A stretch of DNA of 64,000 nt from NCBI RefSeq assembly GCF_003788635.1, contig NZ_AYKH01000001.1, positions 124,001 through 188,000 on the forward strand, read 5' to 3'. Position 1 is the first letter of the stretch. The number at the start of each line of letters is the position of its first letter. A model generated the notes under the pieces. That model did not search any database and had not been told where the DNA came from. It saw only the letters and a list, made by a program, of their open reading frames with translations. The DNA is from Salinisphaera orenii subsp. orenii MK-B5 (GTDB taxonomy: Bacteria; Pseudomonadota; Gammaproteobacteria; Nevskiales; Salinisphaeraceae). This document shows, one piece after another, positions 28,924 through 38,362 of this stretch. The position numbers and the translations under genes are program-made.

Positions 28924-29310
28924 TCAGGCGATGAGGGCCCAGATCCAGACAAACAGGGTCAGCGCGGCGGCGACGCCGATCGCGACATAGCCGGTCAGTT
29001 TCGCGGTCTCGAGATCCAGCCCGACGCCGACGTCCCAGACCAGGTGCCGGATGCCGTTGCACAGATGATAGAACAGCGCGAACGACCAGCAGAACATGAG
29101 CAGTTGCCCGAACCATGAGGCCGCGAAGCCGTTCACGCCCGCGAACGCCTCCGGCCCGCTGGCCGCAGCGATCAGCCAGACCGCGAGAAACACGCTGCCC
29201 AGCGACAGCACGATGCCGGACGCGCGGTGCGCGATCGAAGTCAGCATCGAGATCTGCCAGCGGTAGATCTGCAGGTGTGGCGACAGCGGGCGGTTGGCCT
29301 GTTGGTTCAT
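28924..29310 (-). CDS. sdhC: Succinate dehydrogenase cytochrome b556 subunit SdhC
   Basis: A 128-residue anchor starting MNQQANRPLSPHLQIYRW, with SIAHRASGIVLS containing the quinone-site Ser/Arg and FALFYHLCNGIRHLVWDVG containing the heme His. Three membrane helices at about 30-50, 68-88 and 107-127. The ATG at 29310 gives the conserved start; the longer frame is not conserved. First of the four sdh subunits. Confidence 0.94.
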   Translation of the reverse strand: MNQQANRPLSPHLQIYRWQISMLTSIAHRASGIVLSLGSVFLAVWLIAAASGPEAFAGVNGFAASWFGQLLMFCWSFALFYHLCNGIRHLVWDVGVGLDLETAKLTGYVAIGVAAALTLFVWIWALIA

Positions 29311-29341
29311 GGTGGTCCCCGGACGGCGTGAAGGAAAAGCG

Positions 29342-29554
29342 CTAGAAATCGATGCAGCGCCCGTTCTTCTCCCAATCGCCGTAGCGCACGGGCTCGGGGC
29401 CCTTGCGACCGCCATATTCGCGCGGGCTCTCGGGCGCCTCGGCGGCAGCATCGTCGGGTGATTCGGAACGGACGGCGCGGTCGTTCGGCTCGGTCGGGGC
29501 ATCGGGGGTGGATGCGTCGCGCGACACCGAGTCTGATGAACGTTGCTCTGACAT
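29342..29554 (-). CDS. SdhAF4-like assembly factor (DUF1674)
   Basis: A 70-residue protein with a low-complexity acidic N-terminus and the diagnostic C-terminal block YGGRKGPEPVRYGDWEKNGR ending in CIDF. This is the DUF1674/SDHAF4 motif; the eukaryotic relatives chaperone flavinylated SdhA to SdhB. It is 31 bases upstream of sdhC, so the operon encodes two different SdhA assembly factors (this and sdhE). The second ATG (29554) is used; a start at 29560 adds two residues. Confidence 0.85.
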   Translation of the reverse strand: MSEQRSSDSVSRDASTPDAPTEPNDRAVRSESPDDAAAEAPESPREYGGRKGPEPVRYGDWEKNGRCIDF

Positions 29555-29662
29555 GGTCATACTCTAAACCTCGAGGCCGCAGCTGGCAACGTGAACGACG
29601 GCTGAATCGCTGCCCGGACGCGCCGCTGCGGCTATCTTTACGGGCGGTCTAGAATACGGACG

Positions 29663-30556
29663 ATGATCGATTTGGATGCAGCCATGAGCGAAGCCGGACG
29701 AGCCCCGTTGGGTGTGATCGAGGTCAGCGGCGACGACGCCGGGACGTTCCTGCGCGCCCAGCTGACCAACGATGTGCTGCGGCTCGGCAGCGACCGACAT
29801 TTTCTCGCCGCCTGGTGCGATGCCAAGGGGCGCGCCATCCTGCTCGCGCAGGTCCTCGAGCAGGCGGACGACGGCTATCTGCTCATACTGCCGTCCACGC
29901 TCATCGACGCCGTGCTGCAACGGCTGCGCATGTATGTGCTGCGCGCCCGCGTCACGCTGACCGATGTCTCCGACCGCTATCGACTCGCCGGCCTCCTCGG
30001 CCCCGACCTGCCGTCGGCGAATCGACTGACCGCGCTCGACGATGCCCGACTGCTCGGGCTGCCGCCGACCGCGGACGGCGCAGCGCGCGCGTTGTGGATC
30101 GGCACGGCCGACGCGCATCCGCCCGAGAACTCGCTGAGCACCGAGGCTCCGGAATGGGCGCTGGCGTGCATCGACGCGGGCGTGCCGGAGCTCGTGGGCG
30201 CGACCCGGGGGCTGTTCGTGCCGCAGATGCTCAACCTTCACTGGCTGCTCGCCATCGATTTCGACAAGGGCTGCTATCCGGGCCAGGAGGTCATCGCGCG
30301 GCTGCATTACCGTGGCCGTCTCACACGCCGGCTGCATCGGCTGGCCTGGCGTGGCGACGAGCCGGCCCCGGGCGACGAGATCATCGACGACGCCGACCGC
30401 GTCCAGGGCACCGTGGTCAGCGCGGCGCCCACAGCGGGCGACGGCGGACACGGTCGCCTGCTCGCCGTGCTGCGGATCGACGGCGCCGGCTCGGCGCTGA
30501 GGGCGGGATCGACCGCACTCGAATTGCTGGACCTGCCCTACGCGACGCCCGACTAG
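29663..30556 (+). CDS. ygfZ: Iron-sulfur assembly protein YgfZ (CAF17/GcvT-like)
   Basis: A 297-residue folate-binding protein that helps assemble or repair 4Fe-4S enzymes. The defining [17 protein letters not shown] motif, with its reactive Cys, is near residue 200. It is divergent from the sdh operon and overlaps lysS tail to tail by 4 bases. A TAGAAT at 29650-29655 sits only 7 bases before the ATG, so transcription could begin at or near the start codon (weak inference). Confidence 0.93.
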   Translation: MIDLDAAMSEAGRAPLGVIEVSGDDAGTFLRAQLTNDVLRLGSDRHFLAAWCDAKGRAILLAQVLEQADDGYLLILPSTLIDAVLQRLRMYVLRARVTLTDVSDRYRLAGLLGPDLPSANRLTALDDARLLGLPPTADGAARALWIGTADAHPPENSLSTEAPEWALACIDAGVPELVGATRGLFVPQMLNLHWLLAIDFDKGCYPGQEVIARLHYRGRLTRRLHRLAWRGDEPAPGDEIIDDADRVQGTVVSAAPTAGDGGHGRLLAVLRIDGAGSALRAGSTALELLDLPYATPD

Positions 30557-32067
30557 GACGCCCCCCCGCCCTGCGGGCGCAGCTGCGGGAACAGGAGCAC
30601 GTCGCGGATCGCGCTGCGACCGGTGAGCAGCATCACCAGCCGATCGATACCGATTCCGGCGCCGGCCGTCGGGGGCAGGCCGTACTCGAGCGCGGCGACG
30701 TAGTCGGCGTCGTAGTACATCGCCTCGTCGTCGCCGGCGGCTTTGGCATCGGCCTGGGCGGCGAACCGCTCGGCCTGGTCCTCGGCGTCATTGAGTTCGG
30801 AAAAGCCGTTGGCGATCTCGCGACCCGCGATGAACAGCTCGAAGCGCTCGGTGACCTCGGGAGCGTCGTCGCGCCGGCGCGCCAGCGGCGACACTTCGGC
30901 GGGATAATCGGTGATGAAGGTCGGCTCGATCAGCCGGTGTTCCACGGTCGCCTCGAAGAGTTCGGTCAACCATTTGCCGTGGCCCCAGCTCGCTTCACCC
31001 TTGACGCCCGCCGCCTCGGCGGCTGATTTGAGCGCGGCTTCATCATCAACGATCTGCGGCGTGATCCTGTCGTTGTACTTCAACACCGCATCACGCATCG
31101 AGAGCCGCTCGAATGCCGCTTCGAGGCGCACTGCGTCCGCGTTGCAGGCATCGGCGTGCCGGGTGGCCATGCGTTCCGACAGCCCGCGCAGGAGAGTCTC
31201 GATCAGATCCATCAGATCGCGGTAATCCGCGTAGGCCTGATAGAACTCGAGCATGGTGAATTCGGGGTTGTGCCGTGTCGACAGGCCCTCGTTGCGGAAG
31301 TTGCGATTGAGTTCGAACACGCGCTCGAGCCCCCCGACCACCAGCCGCTTGAGATAGAGCTCGGGCGCCACACGCAGGTAGAAGTCGTGATCGAGCGCGT
31401 TGTAGTGGGTCACGAACGGCCGCGCGCTGGCCCCGCCCGGAATCGCCTGCAGCATGGGCGTTTCGACTTCGAGGAAATCGCGATCTTCGAAAAAGTCGCG
31501 CACGCCGCGCACGAGCGCGCTGCGGGCCCGGAACACCGCCCGGACCTCCGGATTCATGATCAGATCGACATAACGCTGCCGGTAGCGGGCCTCGGTGTCC
31601 GACAGGCCGTGCCATTTCTCGGGCAGCGGGCGCAGCGACTTGGTCAGCAGCCGCAGCTCCGTCGCGCGCACGGACAGCTCGCCCTTGTTCGTACGCGACA
31701 GCGCGCCCGCGGCACCGACCACGTCGCCGATGTCGAGCTGCTTGAACGCCTGGTAGGCCTCCGCGCCGAGCAGATCCCGCTGCACGAACAGCTGAATGCG
31801 GCCGCTACGATCCTGCAGGGTCGCGAAACTGAGCTTGCCCATGACCCGTTTGGCCAGCAGGCGGCCGGCCACCGCGACCCGACGACCGGCGCTGTCCAGC
31901 GTCTCGGCATCGTCGTCGACGTGCGCACGCTGCAGCTCCCCGGCGAGCGCATCGGGCCGGAAGTCGTTGGGAAAGGCCGCACCCGCCTCGCGCCAGCGCG
32001 CGAGCTTTTCCTTGCGCTGAGCCACCAGACGGTGGGTATCGCCGTCACCGGCGTTGGAATCGGTCAT
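30553..32067 (-). CDS. lysS: Lysyl-tRNA synthetase, class II
   Basis: A 504-residue class II synthetase: an N-terminal OB fold for the anticodon ([26 protein letters not shown] region) and a catalytic domain with motif 2 [20 protein letters not shown] and motif 3 [12 protein letters not shown]. Length equals the bacterial enzyme. It is 9 bases downstream of prfB, the normal prfB-lysS pairing. Confidence 0.97.
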   Translation of the reverse strand: MTDSNAGDGDTHRLVAQRKEKLARWREAGAAFPNDFRPDALAGELQRAHVDDDAETLDSAGRRVAVAGRLLAKRVMGKLSFATLQDRSGRIQLFVQRDLLGAEAYQAFKQLDIGDVVGAAGALSRTNKGELSVRATELRLLTKSLRPLPEKWHGLSDTEARYRQRYVDLIMNPEVRAVFRARSALVRGVRDFFEDRDFLEVETPMLQAIPGGASARPFVTHYNALDHDFYLRVAPELYLKRLVVGGLERVFELNRNFRNEGLSTRHNPEFTMLEFYQAYADYRDLMDLIETLLRGLSERMATRHADACNADAVRLEAAFERLSMRDAVLKYNDRITPQIVDDEAALKSAAEAAGVKGEASWGHGKWLTELFEATVEHRLIEPTFITDYPAEVSPLARRRDDAPEVTERFELFIAGREIANGFSELNDAEDQAERFAAQADAKAAGDDEAMYYDADYVAALEYGLPPTAGAGIGIDRLVMLLTGRSAIRDVLLFPQLRPQGGGAS

Positions 32068-32076
32068 CGGATGTCC

Positions 32077-33175
32077 TCAGAGACCTTGCTTGAGACTTTC
32101 TTCCACGAACTGATCCAGATCGCCGTCGAGCACGCCCTGCGTGTTGCCGACCTCGACGCCGGTGCGCAGATCCTTGATACGGGACTGATCCAGCACGTAC
32201 GAGCGGATCTGGCTGCCCCAGCCGATGTCGGACTTGCCCGCCTCGGTGGCTTCCGCGGCCTCGCGTCGTGCCGCCAGTTCGCGCTCGTAGAGCTTCGACT
32301 GCAACTGCTTCATCGCCGTCGCGCGGTTCTTGTGCTGCGAGCGGTCGTTCTGACACTGGACCACGATCCCCGTGGGGGCGTGCGTGATACGCACGGCCGA
32401 CTCCGTGCGGTTGACGTGCTGGCCGCCGGCGCCGCTGGCGCGATAGACGTCGACACGCAGATCCGACGGGTCGATCTCGATATCGATCTCGTCGTCGATC
32501 TCAGGGGCGACGAAGACCGCCGCGAACGACGTATGCCGGCGCGCGCCCGAGTCGAACGGCGATTTTCGCACCAGGCGGTGTACGCCCGTCTCCGTGCGCA
32601 GCCAGCCGTAGGCGTAGCTGCCGGTGACCGCCACCGTCGCGCTCTTGATGCCGGCCACGTCGCCCGGTGAGTACTCGGTGACCTCGGTGGCGAACCCCCG
32701 CCGTTCGAACCAGCGCAGGTACATTCGCAGCAGCATCTCGGCCCAATCCTGCGCCTCGGTGCCGCCGGATCCCGCCTGGATATCGACGAACGCGTTGCTC
32801 GAATCCGCCTCGCCGGAGAACATGCGCTGGAACTCGAGCGCCTTGATGTGGGACTCGACCTTGTCGAGGTCGGTCTCGATATCCGCTATCACGGACTCGT
32901 CATCCTCGGCCGCGGCGAGCTCCAGTAATTCGGTATTGTCCTCGATCGTGGTCACGGCCTCGTCCATGGGGCCCACGATCTCTTCCAGACGCACCTTCTC
33001 CTGGCCGAACGCCTGCGCCTGATCGGGGTTCTCGGCCCACAGCTCGCCGCGCGCGAGCTCGGCGTCGATCTCGGTCAGCCGCTCTTTCTTGTCGGCATAG
33101 TCAAAGATACCCCCTGAGGTCGCTAAGCCGCTCGCGCAGCGTTTCCATGCGGCTTTTCACAGCGTTCGTGTCCAT
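32077..33175 (-). CDS. prfB: Peptide chain release factor 2 (programmed +1 frameshift)
   Basis: RF2, which ends translation at UGA and UAA. The gene starts with ATG at 33175, reads 24 codons to an in-frame TGA at 33101-33103, and resumes in the +1 frame to give 365 residues, the E. coli length. The site reads AGG GGG TAT CTT TGA C, with the internal AGGGGG ribosome-binding element at the right distance, identical to the classical autoregulatory signal. GGQ is present (GAGGQHVNR) and the stop-codon motif SPF is in RKSPFDSG. When RF2 is scarce the ribosome shifts and makes more RF2. An annotation starting at 32994 would lose 60 residues. Confidence 0.97.
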
Positions 33176-33254
33176 TCCGACTCCGGGTTCCGGCGGCAGC
33201 AAAAGGGCGAGGATCATTGCAGTTTCGTTTTTTCGGCACAAGCCACCTGTCACA

Positions 33255-33284
33255 TTGCCATTGGCCACCGGAACCCTCTATAAT
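33255..33284 (+). promoter_or_regulatory. Strong sigma-70 promoter for ompA
   Basis: TTGCCA at 33255-33260, an 18-base spacer and a perfect TATAAT at 33279-33284, about 97 bases before the ompA start. It is the best-matching promoter seen in the window and fits an abundant outer-membrane protein. The leader of about 90 bases may carry post-transcriptional control. Confidence 0.75.
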
Positions 33285-33380
33285 CCGATTGCACGTCACC
33301 GGTTTGGGAACCTTAGTTCGCCACTTCGGTGAATGGGACCGCACAACAATCCCCAAACCCGCTCAAGGGAGTTAGAACCT

Positions 33381-34538
33381 ATGCAATTCAAGCAACCGCT
33401 AACCGCATGTGTTGCCGGTGCGCTTGGCCTGGCCGTTTCGGCCGGCGCCATGGCGCAGGACAACACGCCGCAGGACAAGCGTTTTTACGTCGCGCCGATG
33501 GTCAGCTACGGCTTCTTCGACAACGACACGATCGGCGGCAGCGATTCGTCCTTCGGTCAGCTCAACGTCGACAGCGACGACAGCATCGGCGGGACGCTGG
33601 CGATCGGCAAGCCGATCAACAGCTGGCTGAATCTCGAGCTGTTCGGCTTCTATTTCAATCCGGATCAGGATCTGAGCAACTCCGCAGGCAGCGATAACGC
33701 GGGCGATGCGGATCTGTACGGGTTCGGCCTGGACGCCCTGTTCTTCCCCGCGCGCGACACCCTGCCGGTCTACGGCATCCTGGGTGCCTCCTGGGGCAAG
33801 TACGAGCCGGGCTTCGGTTCGATCAACGGCGCCGAGGTCGGCGACGACGCCGATGCCGACTTCCTGGACGCGGGTCTGGGTTACATGTACCAGATCAACG
33901 ATTATGGTCTCGCGGTGCGCGCGGAATATCGCTACCGCTACACCACGGTCGACAGCGCCGACGTGCTGGGCTCGGACTACGAGGATGCGCGCTTCGACGA
34001 TCACATCGTTTCGCTCGGTCTTCAGGTTCCGCTGGGCGCGCCGCCGAGTGCACCTGCGCCCGAGCCGGCACCCGAGCCGGCCCAGCCGCAGGATAGCGAC
34101 GGCGACGGCGTGATCGACGCCAACGACCAGTGCCCCGGCACGCCGCGCGGCACCGAAGTCGACGCACGTGGCTGCCCGATCGAGAAGAAGGCGCCGATCG
34201 TTCTCAGGGGTGTCACCTTCGAGTTCGATTCCTCCAAGCTCACGATGCAGGCCGAGAATCGCCTCGACAACGTCGTGGACGCGCTGGAGGCCAGCCCGGA
34301 CGTCACATTCCGCATCGATGGCTACACCGATAGCATCGGCACGGAACAGTACAACCTGGGTCTGTCGCAGCGTCGTGTCGACTCCGTGCGTGAATATCTG
34401 GTCGAGCACGGCATTCGCACGACCCGCATCACCGGTACGGAAGGCCACGGCGAATCCAACCCGGTTGCGACCAACGAGACGGCCGCCGGCCGCGCTCAGA
34501 ACCGTCGAGTCGAGCTGAACGTCACCAGCGACGAATAA
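33381..34538 (+). CDS. OmpA-family outer-membrane protein
   Basis: A 385-residue outer-membrane protein. Signal peptide ends at AGAMA (about 24). The N-terminal half is an 8-strand-type barrel with alternating aromatic residues. A Pro/Ala/Glu linker (PAPEPAPEPAQPQ) and a calcium-binding thrombospondin type 3 repeat (DSDGDGVIDANDQCPGTPRG) follow, then a C-terminal peptidoglycan-binding OmpA domain (FEFDSSKLT, YTDSIGTEQYN, LSQRRVDSVREYL, NRRVELN). The layout is that of OprF-like porins. The ATG at 33381 is preceded by AAGGGAG. A strong promoter and a strong terminator frame it as a single unit. Confidence 0.93.
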   Translation: MQFKQPLTACVAGALGLAVSAGAMAQDNTPQDKRFYVAPMVSYGFFDNDTIGGSDSSFGQLNVDSDDSIGGTLAIGKPINSWLNLELFGFYFNPDQDLSNSAGSDNAGDADLYGFGLDALFFPARDTLPVYGILGASWGKYEPGFGSINGAEVGDDADADFLDAGLGYMYQINDYGLAVRAEYRYRYTTVDSADVLGSDYEDARFDDHIVSLGLQVPLGAPPSAPAPEPAPEPAQPQDSDGDGVIDANDQCPGTPRGTEVDARGCPIEKKAPIVLRGVTFEFDSSKLTMQAENRLDNVVDALEASPDVTFRIDGYTDSIGTEQYNLGLSQRRVDSVREYLVEHGIRTTRITGTEGHGESNPVATNETAAGRAQNRRVELNVTSDE

Positions 34539-34570
34539 GCACGACCCGACCTGACCGCATCATCTGCGGG

Positions 34571-34600
34571 GCCCGGCCTCTTCTGAGGCCGGGCTTTTTT
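34571..34600 (+). terminator. Rho-independent terminator after ompA
   Basis: A perfect 10-bp stem (GCCCGGCCTC with GAGGCCGGGC), loop TTCT, followed by six T. It starts 32 bases after the ompA stop. Confidence 0.9.
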
Positions 34601-34672
34601 GTGCGCGGCATCGCCAGCGCATCGCCTATCCCCATGCGATCATGAAAGCCCATTCGGCATAGCCCGTCCGTC

Positions 34673-35185
34673 ATGTCGCAGATCCCCGCCGCCATTCGCG
34701 ACCACTTGCAGGACATCATCATCCGGCACGCACCGGAGCGTCTGATGATCGTCGCCCCCGCCGGGCGCGGAGCGGATCTCGCCAAGCGCGTGGCCGACCA
34801 GGCGGGCGAAGTGGTGCAGAGCGAGCCCGCGGCGGTGTTCCAAGAGCTTGGCGACACGGCTCGCTACGATCTCGCCGTGGTATTCGCGATGCACGGCGAC
34901 AAAGATGCCACGGTCGACACGCGCGTGATCGGCCGGCTGCGGGACGTGAATGCCGGCAGTGTCGTGGTGGCAGCCGCGCTGCAGGAGGCAACCCCGGCGG
35001 ACCGCCATCCCTGGCGGACTCAGGATTTCATCGCCCTCGGTTTCCGGCGAGCTCCGGAGACGCGGGATCTCGCGCCCGGCTGGGGCGTATTCCGCTACGA
35101 CATACACGACTACAAGACCACGCCGAGCTGGCTGAACTCGCGTTACTGGGCCAACCCGGGGCGGTGGGACAAGGAACGCTGGTGA
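34673..35185 (+). CDS. Conserved hypothetical protein (DUF6231-like)
   Basis: A 170-residue soluble protein. The first half has a Rossmann-like rhythm (LMIVAPAGRG, YDLAVVFAMHGDKD, GSVVVAAALQE), and the C-terminal part ends in an aromatic block (WGVFRYDIHDYKTTPSWLN, RYWANPGRWDKERW). I recall similar proteins of gammaproteobacteria under DUF6231; this is from memory. Function unknown. It converges with gluQ. Confidence 0.7.
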   Translation: MSQIPAAIRDHLQDIIIRHAPERLMIVAPAGRGADLAKRVADQAGEVVQSEPAAVFQELGDTARYDLAVVFAMHGDKDATVDTRVIGRLRDVNAGSVVVAAALQEATPADRHPWRTQDFIALGFRRAPETRDLAPGWGVFRYDIHDYKTTPSWLNSRYWANPGRWDKERW

Positions 35186-35188
35186 GGC

Positions 35189-36085
35189 TCAGCCTTGGGG
35201 CACGATGAGCGCGTCCAAGCGCGGCACGGCCTCTCGGCTCCAGTGATCGATCGCCCACCGCAGAATCGCGGCCGGCGTGCGGCATGCGAGTGTCGCGAGC
35301 GGCCGCTGGCCGAGCAGGCTGAGACAGCGTACGAGCTGCGGCCCGAGCGCATCGTCGGCGAGACCCAGCGCACCCGTACTCTTACTGAGCTTGCGGCCCT
35401 GATCATCCACGAGAACCGGGATGTGGGCATAGACCGGCGCCGCCAGGTCGAGCATCTCGGCCAGATACATCTGTCTAGGTGCAGACGACAGCAGATCGGC
35501 GCCGCGCACCACATGCGTGACGCCCTGCCAGGCATCGTCGACCACCGTCGCCAACTGATAGGCCGCGTGGCCCTCGACGCGGCCTAGCACGAAATCGCCT
35601 ACATCGCGCGCCAGCCGCTGCGTATATCGCCCCTGAATCGCGTCCGGGCACGTAACGGTCACATCAGCGACGCGTAATCGCGTCGATCGTGCGCGACGGC
35701 CTGCCGGCATGCCTCGACGGCAGGTTCCCGGATAGATCGGCCCTTCAAGGCCTTCCGGCCCTCCGCTCTGCTCCCGGCGCGTACAGGCGCAGCGAAACGC
35801 GCGGCCCGTGGCAAGCAGTGATGCGATCGCCTTGGCATGCGCCCCGTGGCGCTGACTCTGATAGAGGATGTCCCCATCCCACTCGAAGCCGAAACGCCGG
35901 AGTGTCGCGATGATGTCCTCGCTCGCACCGGCCACGGTACGTGCCGCGTCGAGGTCGTCGATACGCAGCAGCCAGGCACCGCCATGGGCCCGGGCATCAA
36001 CGTAGCTCGCGGTCGCGGCCAGCAGTGAGCCCAGATGGAGCGGGCCGCTGGGCGTGGGTGCGTAGCGACCCACATACGCCGTCAC
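35189..36085 (-). CDS. gluQ: Glutamyl-Q tRNA(Asp) synthetase GluQ
   Basis: A 298-residue paralogue of glutamyl-tRNA synthetase lacking the anticodon-binding domain; it attaches glutamate to queuosine in the tRNA(Asp) anticodon. The HIGH-type motif is PTPSGPLHLGSL (11-22), the KMSKS-type motif is KLSKSTGALG (about 238), and the zinc-site segment CRRG/CACTRRE is present. Length fits GluQ and not GltX. Confidence 0.94.
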   Translation of the reverse strand: MTAYVGRYAPTPSGPLHLGSLLAATASYVDARAHGGAWLLRIDDLDAARTVAGASEDIIATLRRFGFEWDGDILYQSQRHGAHAKAIASLLATGRAFRCACTRREQSGGPEGLEGPIYPGTCRRGMPAGRRARSTRLRVADVTVTCPDAIQGRYTQRLARDVGDFVLGRVEGHAAYQLATVVDDAWQGVTHVVRGADLLSSAPRQMYLAEMLDLAAPVYAHIPVLVDDQGRKLSKSTGALGLADDALGPQLVRCLSLLGQRPLATLACRTPAAILRWAIDHWSREAVPRLDALIVPQG

Positions 36086-36255
36086 GTCGACACGCCTGGT
36101 TGCGGCTGCGACGTCGGACGACCGCCCGACGTGACGCCGCGGCGCAGATTGTCGATGGTACAGGCATGCACAACGTGATTATCGCGTTTGCTGCGGCGTC
36201 GGGACAACCGGCGCGCGCGCCGTGGGTTCATCCGCAGGGACGCCTCTCGGACACG

Positions 36256-36284
36256 AAAAAGCCCGCACCATGAATGATGCGGGC
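36256..36284 (-). terminator. Original tRNA-Pro terminator, now displaced
   Basis: On the minus strand a GCCCGCA/TGCGGGC stem with a 10-base loop, followed by TTTTT. It lies just beyond the 3'-end fragment of tRNA-Pro at 36305, where the tRNA terminator would have been before the island inserted. Confidence 0.75.
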
Positions 36285-36304
36285 CGCGCTGACTTATCCG
36301 GTTC

Positions 36305-36349
36305 TGGTCGGGGTAGCAGGATTTGAACCTGCGACCTTCTGCACCCCAT
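36305..36349 (-). repeat. Left attachment site (tRNA-Pro 3' fragment)
   Basis: 45 bases identical to 46742-46786, covering the CCA end, T arm and anticodon-stem 3' side of tRNA-Pro. The match stops abruptly at 36350. This is the displaced 3' end of the original gene; it cannot be a functional tRNA because the D arm and acceptor 5' strand are missing. Confidence 0.93.
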
Positions 36350-36447
36350 CCTTTCCAAGCAATGCATTCCAAGCTGTTGTCAGCACTACCGATGCTTATC
36401 TAACCGCCTGCGAACCCTACGAAACCTATTGCCGACCCTATGTAATC

Positions 36448-36505
36448 GTGTGACACTAAATGTCACCGAATACACGCCCGTTTGCTGACACTGTGCTGAC
36501 ACGGG
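36448..36505. promoter_or_regulatory. Candidate integrase arm-binding repeats
   Basis: Upstream of the integrase there is an inverted TGACA...TGTCA pair (36451-36469, reading tgacactaaatgtca) and two direct copies of GCTGACAC at 36484-36491 and 36494-36503. A near copy of the same doublet (GCTGACATAGCGCTGACACG) occurs at 46679-46698 beside the right attachment site. Repeats on both arms of the site are what a tyrosine integrase or excisionase would bind. This is inference. Confidence 0.5.
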
Positions 36506-36526
36506 CGACAACATGGGCCGTCTGTA

Positions 36527-37798
36527 ATGGGACACAGGTTAACCGATCGAGTCGTTAAGGCGCTCGAAACGCCAGACGGAAAATACACGATCGTATGGGA
36601 TGACAAGACGCCCGGCTTCGCCGTGCGCGTAACCAAAACGGGCGCCAAGTCTTTCATCCTGAATTACCGCACACATGGTCGGGAGCGCCGATACACCATC
36701 GGTAAATATCCCGCATGGTCGGTCGCCGCGGCGAGGGAACAAGCTGCAAAGCTGCGTCGGCAGATTGACCTGGGCGAAGACCCGCTCGGCGAGCGCAAGG
36801 CGGCGGCCGGCGAGCTGACGGTCGGCGACCTGATCGACCAGTACCTTGCCGAGCATGTCGCGCATAAGAATGCGGCCGGCACGGCGACCAACTACACGTA
36901 TTGGCTTAATAGCCTGGTCCGGCCCGATCTGGGTAAGCGCAAGATCACGGCAATCAAACCGGCCGACCTCCGGCGGATTCATCGCGACCTGAGCAAAGGC
37001 CGGCCGATTCTGGCGAACCGCACCATTAGCACGGTGCAGCGAATGTATAACTACGCCATCGCCGAAGACCTTTGCAGCGACAACCCGGCCAAGGGCATCG
37101 AGAAGAACCCCGAGGCCGGCCGCGAACGTTATCTGTCCGGGGACGAGCTGCGCCGGCTGTGCAAGGCACTGGCCGACTATCCCTATATGCACAAGGTGCG
37201 CCTGAGCCGCGAGGAAGCGCTCGCCACCGGCAGTAAATCCGCATGGCGGCGACGCGAGAATCCGCTGGCCGACAGAATCCAGTCGTGCAACGCGATCCGA
37301 TTATTGATGCTGACCGGCGCGCGCAAAGGCGAACTGCTATCCGCCAAGTGGGCCGACATAGACCTACAAGCCGGCGTCTGGATCAAGCCGGGGGCGACCA
37401 CGAAGCAACGAACAACGCATCGCGTCCCCCTGTCCGCGCCGGCAATGGAACTGCTCGCCGGCATCGAGCCATCGAGCGAATACGTGTTCCCCGGCTCCGG
37501 TGGTCAGCCACAGAAAGACCTGAAAAAGACTTGGGCGAGCGTCTGCGAGCTGGCCGAGATCGAGGGCGTGCGTATCCACGATCTACGCCACACCTACGCC
37601 GCACAACTGGTCAGCGCCGGGCTATCTCTACCGATCATCGGCGCCCTACTCGGCCATACGCAGGCCGACACAACGCAGCGCTACGCCCATCTAATGGATG
37701 ACCCCTTGCGAGAGGCAACAGAGCGCGTCGGCTCAATTGTTAGCGGCGCTGAAGGTGGCGAGCGCGCTGAGGTAGTGAATATCCGAGGGCGCACGTAA
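36527..37798 (+). CDS. int: Tyrosine integrase (P4-type)
   Basis: A 423-residue site-specific recombinase. The N-terminal DUF4102-type domain (LTDRVVKALETPDGKYTIVW ... TIGKYPAWSVAAAREQA) is followed by a SAM-like core-binding domain and the catalytic domain with Arg266 (LTGARKGELL), His351 and Arg354 (HDLRHTYA), a His in LLGHTQADTT and the nucleophile Tyr386 (RYAHL). It should insert and excise the island at tRNA-Pro. It lies 178 bases from the left attachment site and shares its last base with the next start (TAATG). Confidence 0.95.
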   Translation: MGHRLTDRVVKALETPDGKYTIVWDDKTPGFAVRVTKTGAKSFILNYRTHGRERRYTIGKYPAWSVAAAREQAAKLRRQIDLGEDPLGERKAAAGELTVGDLIDQYLAEHVAHKNAAGTATNYTYWLNSLVRPDLGKRKITAIKPADLRRIHRDLSKGRPILANRTISTVQRMYNYAIAEDLCSDNPAKGIEKNPEAGRERYLSGDELRRLCKALADYPYMHKVRLSREEALATGSKSAWRRRENPLADRIQSCNAIRLLMLTGARKGELLSAKWADIDLQAGVWIKPGATTKQRTTHRVPLSAPAMELLAGIEPSSEYVFPGSGGQPQKDLKKTWASVCELAEIEGVRIHDLRHTYAAQLVSAGLSLPIIGALLGHTQADTTQRYAHLMDDPLREATERVGSIVSGAEGGERAEVVNIRGRT

Positions 37799-38325
37799 TG
37801 GCGATAACACGAGAATCTCTAGACCGGCATCGCGGGTTGCCCGAAGGGCTCGTATTGATGCGCAAGTTTACTCGACAGGTATCCGCCGGCAATACACCCG
37901 ACGCCGATTTGCTGCTGGCCATCGCGGAGATGTTTCGCGATGTCGAGGCGGCAGCCGATAGCGGCAGCACCGATGCGCAGAGCGTTAAAAAGGCGATGAA
38001 ACTGGAAGCAGGACGAGGACGAAAAGCGTCTAATTCCGCTTCTGACACCTGGCCACAAAGATCATTCTGCATCGCGGTAGAGCGGAGACGACGCGAATAT
38101 GGCGAGTCCAAGCCGAAAGCGCTCGAGGCTGTATGTAATGAGCGATACGTTGCCGAGGCTACCGCTAAGCGCTGGCACGAAAAACATTGGAAGTCCGCGC
38201 AGTCTCATCTCGACCGCATGGCCGCGATTGAGCGCTGGGTAGATGAACAAGACAGCAAAACGCAAGCATGGATCGAATTGCTGGCCCGATCGCTCGGCGA
38301 CGCCGAAGGCGACCCCACGAAATAA
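37798..38325 (+). CDS. Hypothetical satellite protein
   Basis: A 175-residue soluble, basic, helix-rich protein with no domain I recognise. It contains a DADLLLAIAEMFRDVEAA segment near 40 and a possible HTH around ERYVAEATAKRWHEKHW (near 125). It starts within the integrase stop (TAATG), so it is translated with it. Its position next to int suggests a regulatory or accessory role, but a small-terminase role cannot be excluded. Confidence 0.7.
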   Translation: MAITRESLDRHRGLPEGLVLMRKFTRQVSAGNTPDADLLLAIAEMFRDVEAAADSGSTDAQSVKKAMKLEAGRGRKASNSASDTWPQRSFCIAVERRRREYGESKPKALEAVCNERYVAEATAKRWHEKHWKSAQSHLDRMAAIERWVDEQDSKTQAWIELLARSLGDAEGDPTK

Positions 38326-38362
38326 GTTATTTAATGGGGATCGGCATCGGATGACACCGACT

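Noticed and set aside
32077-32994. RF2 as a 305-residue protein
   Set aside because: The true N-terminus is upstream across the +1 shift site.
36305-36375. Second tRNA-Pro gene
   Set aside because: Only the 3' 45 bases are present; the D arm and acceptor 5' strand are missing, so it is an attachment-site remnant.
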